From positions 85,327,221 to 85,391,220 of the forward strand of contig CM059973.1 in the NCBI GenBank assembly GCA_030490835.1: DNA of 64,000 bases, written 5' to 3'. Positions 33,911 through 45,362 of this stretch are shown here, piece by piece (the stretch's first letter is position 1; each line of letters opens with the position of its first letter). This DNA comes from Annona cherimola (taxonomy: Eukaryota; Streptophyta; Magnoliopsida; Magnoliales; Annonaceae). Both the position numbers and the translations under genes were made by a program. The notes below the pieces were generated by a model. It saw only the letters and a program-made list of their open reading frames with translations. It ran no database searches and was not told where the DNA came from.

Positions 33911-36900
33911 ATGGACTACTCTCAGTCGTCACAACAGAGGAAGGGAGGATTGGTCTCTCTTTCTCCTTCTCAAACTCCACGGTCGAGTGAGAAATCCTTG
34001 CGAGAGATGCGGGATGGAAATTTAAACAACAGCAGGCATGATAAAGACAAAGGAGTGAACGTGCAGGTTCTACTTCGTTGCAGGTGAAATTTGTTGATTC
34101 TTGCCTGAGGTTTAGTATTTATTTAATTCTTCAACTTGGATGTAACCTGTTTGCTTTCTTTTCCGTTTTTTGTATTTCTTCTATTTCGTTGGTGCTATCT
34201 TAGGCCATTAAGTGAGGATGAGATGAAGGTGAACACACCTGTTGTCATTTCATGCAATGAACACAGGCGGGAAGTTTCTGCAATTCAGAACATTGCTAAC
34301 AAACAGATTGATAAAATCTTTGCCTTTGACAAGGTTTGGATTCCTTCTGTTGTGTCTGTTTTGGTTTGAATAGAATTTCCATTGATTACTGATAGCTTCT
34401 CTTTTTGATAATCTTGCTCAGGTCTTTGGGCCAACATCCCAACAGAAGGATTTGTATGAACAAGCTGTCTCTCCTATTGTAAATGAAGTTCTTGAGGGCT
34501 ACAATTGCACCATCTTTGCATATGGGCAGACAGGCACCGGTAAAACATACACCATGGAAGGAGGCGGAAAGAAAGCAAAGGTTTCCTTCTGATTCTATAG
34601 ATGAATGTTTCCTTATAGTGTCTGATTGGCTTTCTTACTAACATGGATCTGTATCTATGATGATTGCATAATGGATTTATGATGCATCTAGTGTCTTAAA
34701 AATGTAGCAGAAGCAAAAGAATTTTATCAACTCTTCTTCTGATTAGAAATGTGCTTTTGTCTCAGAAGTGAATAATTGTGCAGGCTCCAGAGTTCATCCA
34801 AACTGCACCTGTTTTTACACTTTTGGTCTTTTACTTTCATAATTCTGATTTTGGAGGTCTTGCAGAATGGGGAATTTCCGAGTGATGCAGGTGTTATTCC
34901 AAGAGCTGTTCGCCAAATTTTTGATATACTTGAAGCTCAGAATGCTGAATATAGCATGAAAGTCACATTCCTGGAGTTATACAATGAGGAGATAACAGAT
35001 CTTCTTGCAGCAGAGGAAAATTCGAAATTCTTTGATGATAAGTCAAAGAAACCAATAGCTCTTATGGAAGATGGAAAAGGCGGTGTTTTTGTGAGAGGCC
35101 TGGAGGAGGAGATAGTCACCACTGCTAATGAGATATATAAGATCTTGGATAAAGGCTCTTCCAAACGGCGTACAGCAGAAACCCTTCTTAACAAGCAAAG
35201 TAGCCGCTCTCATTCTATTTTTTCAATAACCATTCACATAAAAGAGTGTACACCAGAGGGGGAAGAGCTCATCAAAATTGGAAAGCTTAATCTTGTCGAT
35301 CTTGCTGGCTCGGAGAACATTTCGCGTTCAGGTGCTAGAGAGGTACACTATGTCCTATCTTGTTATGTTTTGGAGATGGAGCAAATATGATTGTCTGGTT
35401 AGTATGATGATTGCTAGTGTTTGACATGTGTTTATGTTATATAGTAATAAGAGACATGTATTCTACAATCTAGATGCATTATCCTATGCTATGGGAACTA
35501 GTGTCTCTCTAATGCTAAACACCAAACTCATATTCATCATTCCTACAAAGTGAATATTTAGATTTAATTCTACATACTGTTATGGACCTGGTTTCTAGAT
35601 TAGGACCTAATGACAATGTAAACTTGCAGAATAGAGCAAGGGAAGCCGGAGAGATCAATAAAAGTTTACTAACTCTTGGACGTGTCATTAATGCGCTAGT
35701 CGAGCATTCTGGTCATATTCCATACAGGTTAGCTATTAGTGTTTGTAGTTTGATTGTTTTCATTTTGTTTCCTTGGGATGTTGGTCTGTTAAGAATTATG
35801 ATTTCCTTGGATCAGGGATAGTAAATTAACAAGATTGCTCAGAGACTCCTTGGGAGGGAAAACAAAGACATGCATCATTGCAACAATATCACCTTCCATT
35901 CACTGCTTGGAAGAAACTCTCAGCACTCTTGATTATGCACACCGTGCCAAAAACATCAAGAACAAGCCAGAGGTTTGTAATTAAATTGTTCTATGTTGTT
36001 TGTGCCTACTTTTCATTTGCATTAAAAATGCTTATGTGTCTTCACTCTTCCTTTTTAAATCAATTTCAGGTTAATCAGAAGATGATGAAGTCTGCAATGA
36101 TTAAGGATCTGTATTCTGAAATCGACCGTCTTAAGCAAGGTTGCTTTTTTACTGGATCCTCTTTTATTTCATAAGTTGAAATGTGCATCTGATAGTGTAG
36201 TTAGTCATTAAATTTTGAAAATTATATCCAATCAGAGGTTTATGCTGCACGAGAGAAGAATGGCATCTATATTCCACGAGATCGGTACCTGCAAGAAGAA
36301 GCTGAGAAGAAGGTAAGGTTGAAGCTTATCTAGCATACTTTTGAATATTTATTTTTCTGGATAGAAATGACCTTTAGTTTTTTTTTTTTTTTTTCTGGAG
36401 AATTGGTTGAGATTTTAATTTTTTTCCCATACTTGCTCAGGCCATGGCAGAGAAAATTGAGCGCCTAGAACTTGAATCAGAATCCAAGGACAAGGTTAAA
36501 TCTCACAATAATGGGTTTTTGAAAATCATTCATGTATCCATTTCTTGAGGTTTGATGTGAACCTTCTTGTGTCATACAGCAAGTGGTTGGACTTCAAGAC
36601 CTTTACAATTCTCAGCAGCTGCTGAGTGCAGAATTAGGTGACAAACTTGAGAAGACTCAGGTAAAATGATGCATATAGCTGTATGACTAGCATATACATT
36701 CAGCTATCCTGCTGATTCTGATTTATTACTTATGTTACTTGGGTGAATGAAACTGAGTTTTTAATTGCATATTCACTGCAGAGAAAACTAGAGGACACTG
36801 AACAGGCATTATTTGACCTTGAAGAAAGATATAGGCAAGCAAATGCCACTATTAAAGAAAAGGAGTACCTGATTGGTAATCTCATTAGATCAGGTGAGCA

Positions 36901-39900
36901 AGTAAAATTTTGAAATTAAAACTGCTGTTTTTGAATGTGGTTGTTCAATGAGCAATAACTCTGGAGAGCTATGTATTGATGTATGCATCTGCTATTCGCT
37001 GCACTTTGAATTTCCTTGTTCCTGGATATTTGTTATAAGCATTAGCTTTACATGCATCGTTAATTTTTTTCTTCTTTTATTCATTCTGCACATCGATATC
37101 TTATTTATGCAACTTGAAAACCAAGCTATTTATCTTTTAAAATCTATCTCTACCTTTTCTTTGTTCTGGTCAGCTCACGTTTTGTTGTTCCTCCAGAGAA
37201 AGCACTCGTTGAGCATGCATTGGACCTGCGCTCAGAGCTAGAGAATGCAGCATCAGATGTTTCTGGCTTGTTTGCTAAAATTGGTTGGCAATTCGATCTT
37301 TTTGCAACTTTTCCTTATTTTTTTATTTATTGAAATTGTGGATACAATACACCATTTTCCCATTCTACTCCCTAATTATTTTTCAATAATTTCCAGAGCG
37401 TAAAGATAGAATAGAAGATGGAAATAGGACTTTGGTTGGGAAATTCCAGTCTCAATTAACTCAGCAGCTTCAGCTATTGCACAAAACTGTTGCTACTTCT
37501 GTAATGCAACAGGAGCAGCAACTAAAGGGAATGGAGGAAGACATGCATTCATTTGTTTCTACAAAGGCCGAGGTAATCCGAAAGAAAATCTACACTTATC
37601 TGTTTGCTTATTTAATCCTAGTTGGTTACATTTCTATGATCTCTTTGACCATAGGCTACTGAAGAACTCACGGAAAGGCTAGCAAATTTGAAAACAATGT
37701 ATGGTTCTGGGGTCAAAGCATTGGATGATTTAGCTGGAGAACTTGATGGAAATTCTAGGTCAACTTTTGGAAATGTTAACTCAGAAGTGTCAATGCATTC
37801 ATCTGCTCTCGAGGATGTAAGCCTTTTTTTTATGCCTCTTTAGGTGGGATCTGTTTATCTTTCAGCATTATATGCTGCTAATCTACTCTTTTGCCTCTCT
37901 CTTTTATGACACAGCTCTTCAAAAGAATTGCTTTGGAAGCTGATCTGATATTAAGTGAGCTTCAAAGTAGCTTGTCTAATCAAGAAGAGAAATTGGCTAC
38001 ATATGCAAAGCAGCAGCGGCAGGTCAGGAACTTGAAAGGACCTGGAAGTTGTCATTTTGTCTTCTGTTTAGCTGATTTGAGCCTATTAAGAGATGATATA
38101 TATTGTAATTGAAAAAGTTTTCCTATGACAGGGACATTACCGAGCTGTGGAGGCCACAAGATCTATTTCAAGAATTACTGTTAATTTCTTTAAGACTCTG
38201 GATGTGCATGCCTCAAAACTGAGCCAAATTGTGCAAGAGACACAGACCCTTCACGATAAAAAACTGTGTGAACTTGAAGAGAAGTTTGAGGTGCACTCTG
38301 CTTTCCAAACCAAACCAATTGATTATGCGTGAAAATCAACTGTATATTCCCCTCACCCACCAAATGCTTTCAATCTAATCCTTATATAATATTGCAGGAG
38401 TGTTCGGCTAATGAAGAACGACAACTGTTGCAGAAAGTGGCTGAAATGCTTGCAAGTTCAAGTGCTAGGAAAAAAAAATTGGTATGGGACTTCTATTACT
38501 TACAGAAGACACTGCATTAGTATCTCTATGTCGAAACAATTTGAGATTGCTTCAAAAACAATTATCTCACATTGAAAATCCTATCTTGTAACTTGATGTA
38601 ATGCTTAAGTTGGCAACTCAAAAAGGAGGTTGCATTTTGTCTTTTTCACTATTTCTTGAACTTTGGTAGTCATGATAAAGAGAGGGTTTGTTCTGCTTTT
38701 TACACCTTAAGCTTCCAGCTAATCCTGTAGCATCATGGGTCTCCACTGGTTTTTGGCCTGAGGAGGAATATGAAAGCCCTGGTAAGCTTGCAAAAGAGTA
38801 TCCTTTTGAGGTCTAGGAATCTTTTGCAGTCTACCAGTTTTAAGTTCATTGAAGGTGCAATTGCCTGAACTGGTAGTCTAGCATACTGGACTGGCAGGAT
38901 ACTTCTAAAGTATTTCCTTCTTAGCTTGTAATCTCTCTGAGAAACAGCTTATATTGTGAATGCCTCTTCACTATGAATTGTTCGGAGGTAAAAACTGCAT
39001 GATTGCAGTGTTCTTTACTTGTTCTTCTGCAAAGATGATGCTGAGCTAGACTGACCTGGCTCAATGTATTGCGTGTTCTTTCTCTAGGGCATTCACTAAT
39101 TTCTAGCATCCAAAAAAGGTCGAGGACAGTATTAATGTATCAAAATATCAAAGATTAATGAAAACCTTGAGATTTTATTACAGGGATACAATGCCACGCT
39201 CTCTTAGTCTATATTGCACTTTGATTTGACATTTCCTGTTAACATGAGTTCGATAAACGAGATTTGATTACAGATTTGACCATTAAGGCAATTTTAATAC
39301 GTTTCTCCTCTCATTCAGGTTCAAACAGCAGTTGACAGCCTGCGTGAAACTGCTGCTGGTAAAACAGGTGAACTGCAACAAGAAACGTCAACAATGCAAG
39401 AATTCACCTCTTCAGTTAAAGATGAATGGATGTCTTATATGGATAGAACTGAAAGACATTATCTTGAGGACACTGCTGCAGTGGAGAGTGGAAAACATGG
39501 TCTGGAGGAAGGTCTTCAGCATTGGTGAGTGTATTGTTACAATGATTTCTTCGACATGTTGATTAAAGCATTGCTTTGAAGTTTCTCTAACTTATCATAA
39601 AAAATTCTGTAGCATGGCAAAGGTGACAGTGAGTGCACAACAGTGGCAAAATGCACAAGAATCTCTTCTTGGTCTCGAGCAGAGGAATGTTGCATCAGTT
39701 GATTCTATTGTCAGGTAGTTTTGGAGTTGACGATTTCTTCTTTCGTACTTTTAATTGCTTCAATTTTGGGGATGGCTAATTTTTGTGGTCTTTTCTCATA
39801 TTCTGATATTCATTTTGTCAGGAGTGGAATGGATGCCAATCAGTTGCTGCGTGCTAGATTGTCTTCAGCTGCCTCAAAGTCCCTGGAAGATGTTGATGTT

Positions 39901-41106
39901 ACCAATACGAATCTTCTTTCTTCTATTGATTGTAAGACATAGAAGCTTGCGTTCATTATTTTATTTTACATCTAGGCTCATACGTTTGATCAATTGAAAC
40001 TGAATGCCCCTTTCAATTCAGCCATGTTTGTGCAAGTGACCCATCTGTAGGCTGCAGAATTGATCTATTTGGGATAACCAAGAAATTGCCTTCTTTCCAC
40101 ACTGGTATGCATAGATTCCACCTTTTGTTGGTGAAAAACAGAGGTCATCTTTGCTGGGGATTACTTCATATGGTTTGTGGCTGATCTTGGAGGATTTCTG
40201 ATTGTTATTCATATTGTTCAGCCAATCTCCATTGCTTCATATAAATATCTGAGTATAGCTTATCCCATCTCTACATTAGCACCTTCAAACTCTTTGGGTC
40301 ACCAAGGGCTGAATGCAGCACACACGTCCTCCTCCAGTTTGAATGCATTTACAATGGAAACTGTTCTATGAATTTTAACTTATGTTTTACAATTCAGATT
40401 CCTTGAAACTCGACCATGATGCCTGTGGAAACATGGACTCCATGATCGTACCCTGTTGTGGAGAGCTTAGGGACTTGAGGAGTGGTCACTATCACAAGAT
40501 AGTAGAAATTACAGAAAATGCTGAGAAATGCCTAGAAGTAGAATACGTGGTAAGTTGATCTTTTCACTACAAACCTAGCTATTTTAAGTGGGGGCTATCA
40601 ACAAAGTCTTACATCTGCATGATAAAATCAATAATCCGGCCAATAATGTTGGTTATGGGTGCTTTTTGAGCATTCGGTGTTTGATTTTTTTGAACTCACA
40701 CATGATTGAATTCCGACAACTGATGGACTGATTTTTTTTTATTTTTATCATGTAACTGATGGCCAGATTTGACAATGTTGTTTTATCAAATTGGTATCTG
40801 CCTACCCAATTCAAATCATTGTTTCGATCTCAAGTCACTTTTTCTGTGATTTTTTAACTTTTGACGCAGGTGGATGAACCATCTTGTTCAACACCAAGAA
40901 GGAGACCATTCAATTTACCGAGCATGCAATCCATTGAAGAGCTGCGAACTCCATCTTTTGAAGAGTTGCTGAAGACATTTTGGGAATCGAGGGCTGGAAA
41001 GCTGTATGCAAATGGAGATGTGAAGCACCACTTGTCGGGGGTGTATGATGCTCAACCTCATTCGCCGTTGAGAGACCCAAGGGTTCCTCTAACTACTATC
41101 AACTGA
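33911..41106 (+). CDS. KIN5D: Kinesin-5 (BimC/Eg5 family) spindle motor, KIN-5A/KIN-5D clade, 22 coding exons
   Basis: A plus-end-directed tetrameric motor that crosslinks and slides antiparallel microtubules in spindle and phragmoplast. Coding exons, all bounded by GT-AG: 33911-34083, 34204-34333, 34422-34580, 34866-35342, 35630-35727, 35816-35972, 36070-36139, 36236-36312, 36441-36494, 36580-36660, 36782-36893, 37197-37283, 37397-37572, 37655-37816, 37915-38022, 38132-38290, 38398-38481, 39319-39524, 39613-39714, 39822-39931, 40398-40549, 40870-41106. They join in frame to 3171 nt, 1056 residues, close to the Arabidopsis KIN-5A/5D length. The motor domain (about 48-398) has P-loop GQTGTGKT (136-143), switch I SSRSH (266-270) and switch II DLAGSE (299-304). 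A coiled-coil stalk follows. The tail has a BimC-box-like STPRRR with Thr986 before Pro, a likely CDK site. The N-terminal extension and tail resemble KIN-5A/5D, not KIN-5C; which paralogue it is remains uncertain. Confidence 0.95.
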
Positions 41107-41498
41107 ATGGCGAGTGGAAGCAACGAGCAAATGCTTTGTTACAGAAGCACCCCTTGTATATAAGTTACAATATCAGGCGTTTATATGAATGCCATTTATT
41201 CATTCATTGTCAATTTGTTTTGAAGTGTGCCGCTGACTTGAAGCGCCAAACTGTTTGTAGAGGAGGAATGAGCGAAGAATATTTCTGTGTGATATACGAC
41301 TGTACAAGTCATTAGTAGCAAAAATATTTCCTACCTTTTAAATTTTTGGTGTTGGGGAATTTCATGTTCTTGTTTCTGTGGGCACACTGCAACGAGTATT
41401 TGCACTTCATGATGTTATCCGCCAACGACGTCCATTTTAGTACTGCCAAAATGAGCTGTTCCCTAAAAAAAATTTTAAAAAAAAAGATTTTTTTTTTC
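41107..41498 (+). other. 3' flank / 3' UTR of the kinesin-5 gene
   Basis: Follows the TGA at 41104-41106. No canonical AATAAA is seen; ATTTATTCATTCATTG near 41195 could serve as an AT-rich polyadenylation region. It ends where the first copy of the RTE target duplication begins. Confidence 0.45.
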
Positions 41499-42611
41499 AT
41501 GTGGTCCAAAACTAGGTATGAGGTGTAGATGTTATAAATGTGATTAGTGCTTATACACTAAAGTAGGATTAGATGATAGAATCAAGAAATAATTTTGGAA
41601 CAACTTAGTGCAATACAAATGATACTTAACTAGGAAAAGGTTGTGATACGTGGAGATTTCAATGGACATGTAGGAAAGAAAAATATAAGATATGAGAGAA
41701 GTTATGGAAGTTTCAGCTTTGGTTATTATAGTAAATACTTTATTTCAAAAACGAGATGAACACTTGAAAAATTTCAAGAGTAGGACCAATTCTAGCTAAA
41801 TAGATTTTTTCCTTATAAGAAAATTGGATAGATCATTTTTATATTAATTGTAAGGTTATCCCAGGTGAGAGTTTAGCTATGCAGCATAAATTATTAGTGA
41901 CGAATATACACAAAAAAGTCAACAAAAACTAAAGGTAATATAATTTTAAAAATTAAATGGTGGAATTTAAAGGGAAACAAGATGAAACTTTTTTAGTAAA
42001 AGAATGATAGAAGAAGAAAAATGAGACACACAAGAAGATGTAGTAAGAAGATGGAGAAAAATCAATGTGGGATAAAATGACAAATAATATAAAAGAAGTA
42101 GGATAATGTATTGTAGGTATATATAAAAATCGTAAATCCTTACATAGGGAAACTTGGTGGTGGAATGAGGATGTTCAAAAAGCTATAAATGTTAAACAAG
42201 AAAAGTTTAGAACATGACAGAAAAATAAAAATGATACAAACTTACAATAATACAAACTATCAAGAAAAGCTACTAAAAAAATTATTAGCGATGTTAAACA
42301 CAAAGCTTATGACAACTTATATGACTTATTAGAAACTAGACAAGGTGAAAAAGATATTTTTAAGTTGACTAAATTAAAAGACAATAAAGGCAAAGATTTA
42401 ACACATTTAGATGTATTAAAAGTGAGGACCAAAGAGTTCTAGTCAAAGATGATGATATTAAAGAAAGATAGAAAATTTATTTTTATAGTTTACTAAATAA
42501 TACCCACATGAACATTTAACATTAGATGTTAGTTTAAATAGAGAAGAAAACAGGAATATCAGTTATTTTCTAAAAATTCGAATATCTGAAGTAAAGGAAA
42601 CTCTAAGGAAA

Positions 42612-42818
42612 ATGAAAACAGGAAAAACCTTAGACCCAGATAATATACCAATTGAGGCATGGAAGTGCATGAGAGATGTAGGTGCAACATGGTTAATAAA
42701 TTTCTTTAATAAGATTATAAAAACAAAGTTAATGCCAAGTAAATGGAGGAAAAATATTATAGTTCCAATCTATAAAAATAAGAGAGAGATTCAAAATCGG
42801 CAAATTATTGTGGAATAA
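42612..42818 (+). pseudogene. RTE reverse-transcriptase fragment (finger/palm entry)
   Basis: An open piece of the RTE LINE above, 68 codons. TGKTLDPDNIPIEAWK is the segment that precedes the RT core in RTE elements, and WRKNIIVPIYKNK is the start of the palm. The frame breaks after QNRQ, where the family continues with NYRGIKL; that sequence resumes in another frame at about 42820. Confidence 0.8.
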
Positions 42819-43330
42819 AGCTAATGAGTCATACTATGAAATTATGGGAAAAAGTAATTGAACATAGACTAAGACGAGAAACTAATGTATCTGAAAATCA
42901 ATTTAGTTTATGTCAGGAAGATCAACCACCGAAGTTATTTTCTTACTTAGAAAACTATTTAAAAAATATAGGGAGAAGAAAAAGAACTTATACATAATTT
43001 TTATTGATTTAGAAAAAACATATGATTAAGTACCAAGAAAGTTAATATGACAAGTGATGAAAAAGAAAAAATTAATAATAGATACATTGATATTATTAAA
43101 AATATGTACGAGGGGCTGTTACAAATGTGAGGACCATTAGTGGAGATACTAATATTTTTTTGGTTAAAATAGGTTTACATAAATGCTCAACTTTGACTCC
43201 TTCCCTTTTTACCTTAGTAATAGATGAAATTACTTGACATCTCCAAAAAGAAGTACCTTAGTGTATGTTATTTGCAGATAATATTGTTCTAATAGATGAA
43301 ACTAAAGAATGACTAAATTTAAAATTAAAT

Positions 43331-43947
43331 ATGTGGGTAAATGCTTTAGAATCTAATGGTTTTAGAATTAGTCGCACAAAAAGTGAATATATGAAATGCA
43401 ATTTTAACAATAATGAGAACCCGGATGAGGAACTAATTAAAATTTTAGATCAAGTAGTAACAAAAACTAATCACTTCTGGTACCTAGGATCAATAAGTCA
43501 AGAAAACAGGAAAATTGAGAAAGATATAATACATAGAATGCAAATAGGATGGAAGAAATGATGAAGTGCGTCAGGAATTTTATGTGACTGTCGAGTTCCA
43601 ATCAAACTAAAAGGAAATTTTATAAGATTGCGATTAGACTTGTTATGCTTTATGGGGCAGAATGTTGGGCAGTTAAAGAACAACATATACAAAAAATGAG
43701 CGTAGCGGAAATAAGAATGTTAAGGTGGATGAGTGGTAAAACAAGAAAAGATAAAATTAAGAATGAAAGAATTCGAGAAAACTTAAAAGTGAGACTGATT
43801 TGTGATAAGACGAGAGAAAATAGATTAAGATGGTTTTGTCATGTTAAAATGAGGCTTGAAGTAGCGCCGATTAGGAGAACAAAGTCTATCCGAATAGAAT
43901 ATGATAGAAGAATGAGAGGAAAATCCAAAAAAATATGGATGAAGTAA
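43331..43947 (+). pseudogene. RTE LINE C-terminal fragments
   Basis: Two open pieces. 43331-43561 carries the post-RT segment (LESNGFRISRTKSEYM, FWYLGSISQ), normally followed by IHRMQIGWKKW; a stop interrupts at 43561. 43645-43947 carries MLYGAECWAVKEQHIQKM through RMLRWMSGKTRKDKI to RLRWFCHVKMR and PIRR. Both match the order and spacing of plant RTE ORFs but are separated by stops. Confidence 0.8.
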
Positions 43948-44205
43948 TTAAACAAGATTTAAAAATATCACAAATTACAGAAAATTTAGTCTCAAATCGC
44001 CAAGAATGACACGACAGAATCCATGCAGCCGACCCCACCTAGGTAGGAAATGACTTATGATGATGATGTGGTCCAAAACTAGGAGTCCCACCATAATTTT
44101 CTATTAAAATTCGCAGGCAACTATCCATAAGTTGATGCTGGATGTAGCTACGGACCAAGCTTTCAACACCAAGTACTCGTCTATTGTTCTATAATATCAA
44201 ATTAT

Positions 44206-44392
44206 GGGTGTTAATGGTCATAATCAATTAGTTGACTTGCTTGTCCAACCTGTTTATGAATGAGTTGAATGGTTATATGGTCAATTAGTTAGCCTGTACG
44301 TTTATAAATAAGTGTTGGTCCAAAATTTAGAATAAATAGCTTATAATCAGTAAACTCATTCAATCCGTCAACTTGTTGACAGGAGATATATA
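44206..44392. repeat. Worn hAT-type repeat (GGGTGTTAATGG family)
   Basis: GGGTGTTAATGGTCATAA at the left and phrases GTTGAATGG, TAATCAGTAAACTCATTC and CAACTTGTTGAC resemble the interior of the hAT MITE at 44798. Right end not preserved. Confidence 0.4.
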
Positions 44393-44728
44393 AATATTTA
44401 CGGAGACCGATTGTATGCTCCCGGACGCATACACCTATTTTTTTATTTAAATTTTTTTTTATAAAACTGTTAATATAAGTGTATTTAAATTATTTATAAA
44501 TTTTTACCATTTTTGGAGTATTTTAGTTATTTATTTTTTATTTTTGAAAATCAGTGGCATTTTAGATACTGATTTTCAAAAATAAAAAATAAAAATCTAA
44601 AATACTCCAAAAATGGTAAAAATTTACACATATATTAAATACACATATATTAACAATATTGTAAAAAAATTTCAAAAAAAAAAAAAATACTGCATGCTCC
44701 CGGGAGCATACAATCGGGGTCCAATATT

Positions 44729-44731
<3 letters not shown>
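44393..44731. mobile_element. MULE-type fold-back MITE (321 bp) with 9-bp TSD, family F
   Basis: The ends GGAGACCGATTGTATGCTCC (44402) and GGAGCATACAATCGGGGTCC (to 44722) are inverted repeats, and almost the whole element is one palindrome centred near 44560 (TGGAGTATTTTAGTTATTTA against TAAAAATCTAAAATACTCCA). It is flanked by the perfect 9-bp repeat AATATTTAC (44393-44401 and 44723-44731), as expected for Mutator-like elements. Frames at 44562-44822 are accidents of this element and the CT repeat. Confidence 0.82.

Positions 44732-44759
<28 letters not shown>
44731..44759. repeat. (CT)n microsatellite
   Basis: About 14 CT units, directly after the MULE-type MITE. Confidence 0.95.
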
Positions 44760-44761
<2 letters not shown>

Positions 44762-44789
44762 GAATCAGCATTTCTCCTTCCCTTTTTGT

Positions 44790-45362
44790 ATCCCTTTTAG
44801 GGGTGTTAACGGATCGGGTTGAACGGGTTGGAGCCTAATCCTAAACCTAACCCATTTAATATATCTCAACCCTAATCCGTTTATTAATCCATTTAAAAAA
44901 CTTCAACCCTAACCCATTTACAGCCCATTAAATAAACGGGTTAACGGGTTGTGTTTGTTACTAATTTTCATGCTAAAAATCTTTAATGAAGTCTATAAAT
45001 TTAAATAAATTAAATAATTCGAAACTAACATACCTGAATTTAATTTATTTTGGCTTGAAAACATCAGCTCCAATCTCAAGTCATCTCTTTAATACCAATT
45101 CCTGTTATAAATATTACATATATATTATAATATATTATATTAAATGAGTTATACGGGTTGAACGGGTTAAATAAACGGGTTGGACGGGTTGCGAAGCTTC
45201 AACCCTAATCCGTTTATTTAATTAAATGGTTAAACGGATTGGCGGATCATAACCCATTTATTCAAAAATTTCAACCCAAACCCATTTATTAACGGGTTGA
45301 ACGAGCGGGTTAACGGGTTGACCATGACCATGACCATGACCATTAACACCCGTAATCCCTTT
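44790..45362. mobile_element. Non-autonomous hAT-type MITE (557 bp) with 8-bp TSD
   Basis: Starts TAGGGGTGTTAACGG (44798) and ends ATTAACACCCGTA (45354), with perfect 8-bp duplications ATCCCTTT at 44790-44797 and 45355-45362. The interior is built of AACGGGTT / AACCCATTT words in both orientations, and four GACCAT hexamers stand just inside the right end (45319-45343). No coding sequence. Confidence 0.88.

Larger units (their letters stand above)
41499..44083 (+). mobile_element. Decayed RTE-clade LINE with an 18-bp target-site duplication
   Basis: A 2.55-kb non-LTR retrotransposon copy (41517-44065). Recognisable remnants in order: an APE-type endonuclease piece VIRGDFNGHVG (about 41643-41678); reverse transcriptase pieces KMKTGKTLDPDNIPIEAWK and WRKNIIVPIYKNK (42610-42780), then GIKLMSHTMKLWEKVIEHRLRR in another frame; the catalytic box as MLFADNIVLI (about 43265-43295), with FADN in place of FADD; and the RTE C-terminal region YGAECWAVKEQHIQKMSV...MLRWMSG (43648-43760). 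The tail HAADPT plus a TGATGATGATG 3' repeat is typical of plant RTE elements. Many stops and frameshifts mean no function. Flanks repeat ATGTGGTCCAAAACTAGG at 41499-41516 and 44066-44083. Confidence 0.9.

Noticed and set aside
38482..39318. Hidden exon or mobile element in the 837-bp kinesin intron 17
   Set aside because: The flanking exons join in frame to the family pattern (ARKKKL-VQTAVD) and nothing in the intron reads as coding or repeats elsewhere in the window.
44562..44822. Short frames on both strands over the CT repeat
   Set aside because: Repeat-driven strings of Arg-Glu or Ser-Leu, not genes.
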